DNA of 64,000 nucleotides, taken from NCBI RefSeq assembly GCF_002804065.1, contig NZ_CP024955.1, forward strand, positions 496,001-560,000. The letters are read 5' to 3'. Made by a program: the position numbers and the translations under genes. Source of the DNA: Kyrpidia spormannii (GTDB taxonomy: Bacteria > Bacillota > Bacilli > Kyrpidiales > Kyrpidiaceae). The notes under the pieces were generated by a model. The model saw nothing but the letters and a program-made list of their open reading frames with translations. It was not told the DNA's origin and made no database searches. Below are positions 58,013-64,000 of this stretch, piece by piece; the stretch's first letter is position 1; every line of letters begins with the position of its first letter.

Positions 58013-59290
58013 TCACGGCTTTGGCAGAAGCGGAGTGATTCGATCTTTCGCCGACTGCAACGCTGACTGGGCATCATTTTTGCCGGCCAACACACTCATC
58101 CGGGCGTCCAAAAGGATTTTTTCTCCCTGCAGGCTGTTCGGACCAGGGATATTTTTCCACGGCACCGCCTCTTTGAGCTGTTCCACCGCCGGTTTCATCA
58201 GTGGCTGGGCTTGAAGCAGGGCCTGGGTGACGTCCTGGCCCCCGGCCGCCAACCGGGAGGGCAGGTAGCCCGTGCCCAGGGACCACGTTTTCAGGTTGTC
58301 GGGAGACTCGAGGAATTGGATAAACTCCATGGCCGCCTTTTGCTGGGCGGGATCTTTGGCGAACACCATGAGCACGTTACCGCCGGCCGGCACTTTCCGG
58401 GGTTTGTCCCCGAAGGTCGGGTAAAGGGCCGTGCGCAGATCGAAGGTCGCCTGCTTCTTCAGGCTGGCCAACTCCGCCACCGTGGCGATGTACATGGCCA
58501 ATTTTCCCGACAGAAACGCCTGCTGGGCTTCTTGATAGGTCACATTGGGCATGATCTTGTCTTTATTGACCATGTCGCCCCACATCTGAATCGCCTGAAC
58601 CGCCGGGGGATCGGTGAGTCCCAGGGTGCCGTCCGGATTCACGATGTGACCGCCGTTGGATTCGATCAGCGCTTGGGTCGACCAGTTATCCTCATTGCGG
58701 ATAAATGCCCCCCAGGCTCCGGTCTTGTCTTTGATCGTCTTCCCCATGGTCCGGACTTCATCCCAGGTCTTCGGGGGATTGGCGGGGTCGAGTCCGGCCT
58801 TCTTGAACAGGTCGGCGTTATAATAAATCACCGGATTGCTGATCGAGTAGGGAATGCCCTCGACTTTGCCTTTGACCTTGCCCAAATCGAGAATATTGCT
58901 CGGAAAATCGCTCAAAAACGTCGGATCGTCTTTGAACAGGTCCGCGATGGCGACGTGGGGAAAATTCCCCGCCGCATAGTCCAAATGGCTGTAGCTGATC
59001 TGGGACACCGCCGGGGGTTTGCCCGCCGCAATGGCCGATTGGAGGTTTTGCATGAGCCCGGCGTACATGTCGGGTTGAAAACGGTCCACCACCTGGACGT
59101 CCTTGTGGGTCTGGTTGAACTTCTGGACCAATTCCCGCACCGCCGGCCCGCCAAAGCTATCGGAATTCACGTGGTAATATTCGATGGTCACGGGTTGACT
59201 GCCGCCCGCCGGAGTTGATGTGGTACCTCCACAGCCCGCCAAGACCGTGGCCACCGCCAAAACCGCCGCCGCGATCCCCATCCGCTTCAT
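58013..59290 (-). CDS. Extracellular solute-binding lipoprotein, UgpB type
   Basis: A 425-aa family 1 solute-binding protein. A signal peptide with lipobox VLAGC is followed by TIEYYHVNSDSFGGPAVREL, and GIPYSISNPVIYYNADLFKK, AAGGQDVTQALLQAQ and other UgpB/MalE-like stretches come later. It probably captures glycerol-3-phosphate or a related ester outside the cell. The ATG at 59290 has AAGGAGCGG upstream and overlaps the glpP stop. Confidence 0.9.
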   Translation of the reverse strand: MKRMGIAAAVLAVATVLAGCGGTTSTPAGGSQPVTIEYYHVNSDSFGGPAVRELVQKFNQTHKDVQVVDRFQPDMYAGLMQNLQSAIAAGKPPAVSQISYSHLDYAAGNFPHVAIADLFKDDPTFLSDFPSNILDLGKVKGKVEGIPYSISNPVIYYNADLFKKAGLDPANPPKTWDEVRTMGKTIKDKTGAWGAFIRNEDNWSTQALIESNGGHIVNPDGTLGLTDPPAVQAIQMWGDMVNKDKIMPNVTYQEAQQAFLSGKLAMYIATVAELASLKKQATFDLRTALYPTFGDKPRKVPAGGNVLMVFAKDPAQQKAAMEFIQFLESPDNLKTWSLGTGYLPSRLAAGGQDVTQALLQAQPLMKPAVEQLKEAVPWKNIPGPNSLQGEKILLDARMSVLAGKNDAQSALQSAKDRITPLLPKP

Positions 59291-59904
59291 TCCGGATCCG
59301 CTCCTTTTTGTTGGATTGTCCGTACCTGGTCTTCCGTCCACCGCCACAACTCCGGCCGCCCCAGGGAAACCGCACGGGCTCCCGCCGCCAGAGCCTGTCC
59401 CACCTCATCCGGTGCCTGGATCAGCCCTCCGGCGATCACCGGAATGGACACCCGATCCACCACTTCTCGGATGACCCGGGGCATCAGGCCGGGCATGATC
59501 TCCACGGCGTCCGGGCGATTTTCCGCCAGGGTGCGCAGCCCCAACTCCAGGGCCGGCCGATCGATGAGAAACAGCCGCTGCACCGCCGCGAGACCCAGGC
59601 TCTTCGCCGCCCGAACCACCTGACTTTTTGTCGAGACGATCCCTGCCGGGCGAAGCGTTTCCGCCACGTATCGCAGTGCCGCTTTGTCCGGCGACAGGCC
59701 CTTGGCCATGTCCATGTGCAGAAAAACCCGTTTCCCGTGCCGGCGCAGCTGTTCCAAATACCCCGGCAGGGTGCACACATCCCCGATCAGCAGGAACACG
59801 TCTTCCACCGGCGTGGCCAAAGCCGTCTCAATCAAGGACTCTTCGTGTACCGAGAGAATGATCGAACCCCGGAACCGAAGCCGTTCCTCCGACTGCTTGT
59901 GCAT
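59287..59904 (-). CDS. glpP: Glycerol-3-phosphate responsive antiterminator GlpP
   Basis: A 205-aa GlpP family protein with a TIM-barrel-like fold: VFLHMDMAKGLSPDK, RPAGIVSTKSQVVRAAKSLG, AVQRLFLIDRPALE, EIMPGLMPRVIREV and PVIAGGLIQAPDEVGQAL. In Bacillus GlpP binds glycerol-3-phosphate and the leader RNA of glp genes, preventing termination. The ATG at 59904 follows GGGAGAGGGGG. A strong terminator lies in the leader upstream, so GlpP likely controls its own operon and the transporter. It is first in the operon. Confidence 0.93.
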   Translation of the reverse strand: MHKQSEERLRFRGSIILSVHEESLIETALATPVEDVFLLIGDVCTLPGYLEQLRRHGKRVFLHMDMAKGLSPDKAALRYVAETLRPAGIVSTKSQVVRAAKSLGLAAVQRLFLIDRPALELGLRTLAENRPDAVEIMPGLMPRVIREVVDRVSIPVIAGGLIQAPDEVGQALAAGARAVSLGRPELWRWTEDQVRTIQQKGADPE

Positions 59905-59945
59905 GATCGCCCCCTCTCCCGGCATCCTCCCGCCCCCCTCGAAAC

Positions 59946-59992
59946 AAAAATGGGCACACGACAATCCCTTCCGCGGGTGGTTGTCTTGTGCC
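59946..59992 (-). terminator. Leader terminator, likely GlpP target
   Basis: On the minus strand a 12-bp stem with one mismatch (59992-59981 with 59964-59953) is followed by a run of five T. It lies between the promoter side and glpP, the position of GlpP-controlled attenuators. Confidence 0.8.
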
Positions 59993-60140
59993 AGGCTTTC
60001 TCCTCGACTCCGCCTGCAAGCCGTCCTCTTGTCCCATGGTCTTTTCATTTGCTATCATGGCACGGGAATATGAATCCCCCGTGACTCGCAGGTAACGTTT
60101 CGGTCGATTTTGCGTAAAATCTTCTCAAGACCTACCAGCC

Positions 60141-60168
60141 TTGACATCGTGCTGGCTGGGTATACACT
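60141..60168 (+). promoter_or_regulatory. cadC-cadA promoter
   Basis: A perfect TTGACA at 60141-60146 with TACACT at 60163-60168 (16-bp spacer). The AT-rich dyad-like stretch at about 60170-60200 before cadC may be the CadC operator. Confidence 0.6.
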
Positions 60169-60217
60169 AACAATTAAACGTATGCTTGAATATGATATCG
60201 GGACGGAGGGGAGCGCG

Positions 60218-60655
60218 GTGGTAGACCGAAGGAATGGGTCAAAGGGTGTCGCGTTGCAGGACGATCTTGCGTCGTGGCGCCCGGCGGGAGGCCAGGGGAG
60301 TTGCGAGGTGTTCGGCTATGACCCGGAGAAGGTGCAGCGGCGCCGGCGAGAGCTGCACGTGACCGAAGGCATGGCCGATCTGTTCAAAGTGTTGGCGGAT
60401 GATACCCGCTTAAAACTCGTCTATGCCCTCTGTCGGGAAGATGAGTTGTGCGTGTGCGACGTGGCCACCATCCTGGGGATCACCAACGCCAATGCGTCCC
60501 ATCACCTGCGGTTGCTCTCACATATGGGCCTTGCCGCCAGTCGTCGGGAGGGCAAAATGGTCTTTTACCGCCTGCAAAGTCCCCATGTCCGCCACCTCCT
60601 TCAAGAAGTACTGCGGCTATATGGAAGGGGGGAGTCGGGTGGCTGTGCCGAATGA
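60218..60655 (+). CDS. cadC: CadC-type ArsR/SmtB metal-sensing repressor
   Basis: A 145-aa ArsR-family repressor. The DNA-binding helix carries the metal motif ELCVCDVATILGITNANASHH, which spans positions about 73-93. An N-terminal Cys is present (GSCEVFGYD), the alpha-3N ligand region of CadC. The second N-terminal Cys of Staphylococcus CadC (in TCEIFCYD) is Gly here. It likely releases its operator on binding cadmium, lead or zinc. GTG 60218 has GGAGGGG six bases upstream. It overlaps the cadA start. Confidence 0.88.
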   Translation: MVDRRNGSKGVALQDDLASWRPAGGQGSCEVFGYDPEKVQRRRRELHVTEGMADLFKVLADDTRLKLVYALCREDELCVCDVATILGITNANASHHLRLLSHMGLAASRREGKMVFYRLQSPHVRHLLQEVLRLYGRGESGGCAE

Positions 60656-62575
60656 CCGCCTGCAGGATCGAGCCCCCGGGGTCGCGGAGAAACCGGGCCA
60701 ATCCGGGAATAGCCCGGATCCGGTCCGGCCCCAGGAACATGTGTATCGGTTGGCGAATGTGAGCTGCGCCGATTGTGCCGCGAAATTTGAAGACAAAGTC
60801 AAACGAGCACCCGGGGTGCTGGATGCCCGGGTGCTCTTCGGATCCTCCCAATTGATCGTGGTCGGGCAACCACTGAGTGGAGTGAAGCCTTGGAGAACCA
60901 CGCCATGGACCGGGCCCGCCGCTCGATCCGCTCCCTGGCGGAGATGGCTCCCACCCGGGCGATGGTTCGCCGGGAGGGACGGGAAATGATTTTGCCCGTC
61001 GAGGCCATCCGGATCGGTGACGTGATGATCGTGCGGCCAGGGGAAAAAATTGCCCTGGACGGAAGGGTGATCCGGGGGCGCAGCGAGGTGAACGAGGCGG
61101 CCATTACCGGCGAGTCGCTCCCCTTGGCCAAAGAAGCTGGCGATCAGGTGTTTGCCGGGTCACTGAACCATTCGGGCGCCATCGAGGTCGAAGTGACCAC
61201 CCGGGCTGAGGACAGCACCCTGGCGAGGGTCATTGCCCTGGTGGAAAAAGCCGAGGCCGAGCGGGCCCCGACCCAGGAGTTTGTCAACCGTTTCGCCAGA
61301 GTTTACACACCGGCGGTTACGGTTCTGGCGGTGGGCATGGCCCTCATTCCGCCTCTCGTCTGGGGTGCGGCTTGGCAGCCGTCTATCTATGAAGCGTTGG
61401 CCCTGCTCATGGTGGCCTGTCCCTGTGCCCTGGTGGTTTCGACCCCGCTGGCGGTGGTGACGGCGATGGGCGTGGCGGCCCGAAACGGGGTGCTGATCAA
61501 GGGTGGCATTCATTTGGAAAATATCGGCCGTCTCCGGGCGATGGCCTTTGACAAGACGGGTACATTGACCCTGGGCGAGCCGGTGGTCACGGACGTGGTC
61601 GGACTCCAAAATATTACTGAAGAAGACATCCTCCGGGTGGCGGCGGGGATTGAGCGCTATTCGGAGCATCCGTTGGCCGGGGCGATCCTGCGCGCAGCCG
61701 CAGACCGCGGCCTCACTCCCGGGGAAGTGGAGGATTTTGAGAGCTTTCCCGGACGGGGGGCGCGAGGGACGGTGGGTGGCGCGGAGTATTGGATCGGTAG
61801 TCCCCCTTGGTTCAAGGAGCGCGGGGTGGACCTGGCGGCCGTGGACCATCGAATTCGGGGATTTCAGGAGGAGGGGAAAACGCTGGTGCTTCTCGGGCGA
61901 AGGGACACCGTGACCGCCTTGATTGCCCTGGCCGACCGGGTGCGGCCTTCGGCCCGGGAGGTGGTCGCGAACCTCAAAATGGCCGGGATCGGGCCCACGG
62001 TTCTGTTAACCGGCGACAATCAGGCGACTGCCCGGGCGATCGGCCGGACCGTGGGTGTGGACGAGGTGCGAGCAGGGTTGCTTCCCGAGGACAAGATCCG
62101 AGCCGTTTCCGAACTAAGGCAATGGTACGGTCGGGTGGGGATGGTGGGCGACGGGGTGAATGACGCCCCGGCCCTGGCTGCTGCCACCACCGGAATCGCC
62201 ATGGGGACTTCGGGGACCGATCTCGCACTGGAGGCCGCAGATGTCGCTTTGATGAACGACGATCTGTCGAAAGTTCCCTTCGCCGTCCACTTGGGTCGAG
62301 TCACCTTGCGGATCATTCAACAAAATATTTTCATCGCCCTTTTCATGAAGACTGCGGCTTTACTCCTCGCATTCCCCGGCTGGCTCACCTTGTGGCTCGC
62401 CATCGTCGGCGACATGGGCGCCACCCTTTTGGTTACCGCCAACTCCCTGCGCCTGTTGCGGGTTCGACCCTCAAGATGCAGGAGTTTTATCACGATTAGA
62501 CGGCGCAAACATATCAGTGCGAATCGTGTATCGCAGGGGCTCGCAACTGCTCACAAAAACATCAATAAAGATTGA
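60639..62575 (+). pseudogene. cadA: CadA-type heavy-metal P-ATPase with internal deletion
   Basis: One frame (from GTG 60639) gives an N-terminal heavy-metal domain with VSCADCAAKFEDKVKRAPG. A second frame, from about 60870, begins at EWSEALENHAMDRARRSIRS, after the point where membrane helices 1-4 should lie. It continues with TGES, CPCAL, the phosphorylation motif DKTGTLTL, the HP motif and GDGVNDAPAL. About 190 codons are missing and the frames differ. The C-terminus runs on for about 35 unusual residues after LRLLRVR. It is probably inactive as a pump. Confidence 0.85.
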
Positions 62576-62597
62576 TCCAAAAAATTCGCGCCGCAAA

Positions 62598-62886
62598 CCT
62601 CTTCCTTCGGGAAGAGGATAAGGCGCATCATTCGGACTTTTTCCTGCCGGATCAAAGACAGAGGAACGCTGCTTCTTTTGGCAAATATACGTTTGTTTTC
62701 TTGGTAGATTGGGTGTATCATAGAAACGTGACAATTCTCACGGAGATCGACGTGCCGGAGCCGGTTCATCCATCCGGGTCGGCGATCGGCATCGACCGGG
62801 GGATCGTGCATTTTGCGGGATTGTCGGACGGCACGTTTGTCGATGCGCCGGGGTGGTTCCGGCGGTACGAAACGAAATTGGCTTAG
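62598..62886 (+). pseudogene. TnpB fragment with nearby UUCG hairpin
   Basis: The frame ending at 62886 reads EIDVPEPVHPSGSAIGIDRG and DGTFVDAPGWFRRYETKLA, the first RuvC segment of IS200/IS605-type TnpB. No other TnpB parts follow. An 8-bp hairpin with a TTCG loop (62598-62617) upstream may be an element end. Confidence 0.72.
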
Positions 62887-62938
62887 CGGAACGCTCCAAT
62901 AGACCGTTCTGAGCTGACTGCAAGGGAGGTACCTGTTC

Positions 62939-63313
62939 GTGAATCCGTATGATTACGCACATGGGCTTGCGAGGGCGCTTCGGGAGAGTGAATGGTATCG
63001 GAACCTCAAAGAGGCCAAGGAACGATTGGAGGCCGATCCGGAAGCTTTGCGGATGGCCCATGATATCCGGCGCCGCACGTTAGAACTTCAACTCAAGTCG
63101 ATGGGCGGGCAAACGGTAACCACCGAAGAGCAGGAGCAGTTGCGCAAGCTCCAGGAGGTGGCTATGTTGCACTCCGTCGTTCGGGCGTATTTAGAGGCGG
63201 AGTCGAGATTATCTGTAGTCATGGACGATATTCAGCGGATTCTCGCTGAGGCGATTGCCCCTGTGGTTGACTTGCCCGGTAAAAGGGAGACAGAGACATC
63301 GGAGCATCGGTGA
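62939..63313 (+). CDS. YlbF/YmcA-family protein
   Basis: A 124-aa helical protein of the YlbF/YmcA (DUF964) family: NPYDYAHGLARALRESEWYR, a middle with RTLELQLKSMGGQ and a C-terminal VVMDDIQRILAEAIAP. In Bacillus YlbF and YmcA act with YaaT to guide RNase Y and affect competence, sporulation and biofilms. GTG 62939 has GGGAGG upstream. A deleted copy of the same gene lies at 29150-29370. Here it is next to IS debris, so it may be an accessory paralogue. Confidence 0.85.
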   Translation: MNPYDYAHGLARALRESEWYRNLKEAKERLEADPEALRMAHDIRRRTLELQLKSMGGQTVTTEEQEQLRKLQEVAMLHSVVRAYLEAESRLSVVMDDIQRILAEAIAPVVDLPGKRETETSEHR

Positions 63314-63422
63314 CGGGTCGCATGGCGGACCGGTGATCTCGGCCGACCGCACGTTTTGTATTTCTCCTTTTCTCTGGCGGTGTCTTCCGTCTCAGACGGT
63401 TGCCCTGCTTCTCTTTATTGTG

Positions 63423-63923
63423 GACGGCAATCTCCAGCGGCAACGGGAACGGCTGGAGCGGTACGCGGAAGAACGCGGGTACGATGTGGTCCGGGTGTTT
63501 TCCGAACAGGCGTCGGGGGTGGGCGAGAACCGGAAACAACTGGCGGCCCTGCTCAAACTCGCCGAAGACGGGGAGATCGACCGGGTACTGATTGAATACC
63601 CGGACAGGCTGGCGCGGTTCGGATACCGGTATCTGGAACGGTTTTTCGAGAGCCACGGGGTGACGGTCGAGTCCACTCACAAGACCGAGCCGAAGACATC
63701 CCAGCAGGAGCTGGTGGAGGATCTGTTGACGATCATCACCGTGTTTTCAGCCCGGATGTACGGCAAGCGGTCGCAGGAGTTCCGGAAAAAGATCGGGCAG
63801 GCCATGAAAGAGATGGGGGGTGAGGGCGCTGGCCGCGGTCATCAAGACGATCCGGATCGGGATTCACAGGGAGGTCCACCGGTGCAAGACGGAGGCGCTG
63901 GAGATGACCAAGGACATCTATAA
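63423..63923 (+). pseudogene. IS607 serine recombinase, 5'-truncated copy
   Basis: From DGNLQRQRERLERYAEERGY onward it is nearly identical to TnpA at 52055-52777 but lacks the N-terminal DNA-binding domain and the catalytic Ser segment IYARVSS. The upstream sequence is unrelated. It cannot be an active recombinase alone. Confidence 0.85.
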
Positions 63924-64000
63924 CCAGGTGATTGCGTTTTACATGGACTTTTTCACGGCCCATCTGAACGTGTTGGACGAGCCGGTTCAGGTTCGGAAGA
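63821..64000 (+). CDS. tnpB: TnpB, N-terminus only (runs off the window)
   Basis: The 5' part of a second IS607-type TnpB, GTG 63821. The 60 codons in the window (IRIGIHREVHRCKTEALEMT and on) match the other TnpB with few changes. Whether the rest is intact cannot be seen. It overlaps the truncated tnpA by 103 bp, as in the first copy. Confidence 0.85.

Overview
The window is a 64-kb, mostly GC-rich stretch of a chromosome. Gene content and order indicate a Firmicute of the Alicyclobacillaceae, with a Kyrpidia-like organism the best guess. The grounds are the rapZ-yvcK-whiA cluster, an AddAB-type helicase-nuclease, ComER, sigma-54, a cggR-gapA-pgk-tpiA-gpmI-eno operon, and secG-esterase-rnr-smpB-ssrA. 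The assignment is an inference from synteny; no rRNA or tRNA is present to confirm it.

Layout. 0-3.2 kb: rapZ, yvcK (with an unusual membrane N-terminus) and whiA. 3.2-11.8 kb: an unknown internally duplicated protein, addB-addA, and comER read in the opposite direction. 12.0-20.8 kb: rpoN, then the glycolytic operon headed by its repressor CggR, with a recognisable promoter and operator and many genes coupled by 4-base overlaps. 20.9-25.7 kb: secG, a carboxylesterase, RNase R, SmpB and tmRNA, that is, secretion plus RNA quality control and ribosome rescue. 25.7-28.7 kb: a MerR-controlled acyl-CoA synthetase and enoyl-CoA hydratase pair with a LiuR-like operator.

28.7-41.6 kb is a decayed accessory zone. 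It holds a deleted YlbF-like gene, TerC, an IS110 transposase split by a complete IS21 element with a 6-bp target duplication, two polysaccharide deacetylases, TnpB and IS3 remnants, a chemoreceptor with a frameshifted CZB-domain gene beside it, an Rpn/PD-(D/E)XK protein, and a DoxX gene with an in-frame stop. 42.0-50.3 kb holds a complete four-gene Wadjet-type (JetABCD) SMC-like anti-plasmid system on the minus strand. It is followed by an IS607-family element and an AT-rich VapBC-type toxin-antitoxin pair, forming a small defence/mobile island.

54.0-60.1 kb: a metallo-beta-lactamase-fold hydrolase with a TetR regulator, then a minus-strand operon glpP-ugpB-(TIM-barrel)-ugpA-ugpE. A strong leader terminator fits GlpP antitermination and suggests uptake and use of glycerol-3-phosphate compounds. 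60.1-62.6 kb: a CadC-type metal sensor and a CadA-type P-ATPase that has lost its first membrane helices by an internal deletion. 62.6-64.0 kb: a TnpB remnant, an intact YlbF-like gene, and a second, 5'-truncated IS607 copy inverted relative to the first and running off the window.

The most notable candidates are the Wadjet operon of the TIGR02677-TIGR02680 family set, the GlpP-controlled operon in which a xylose-isomerase-like TIM-barrel protein stands where a GlpQ phosphodiesterase might be expected, the duplicated unknown protein at 3.2-3.9 kb, and the structured non-coding segments inside the IS21 and at the tnpB 3' end.
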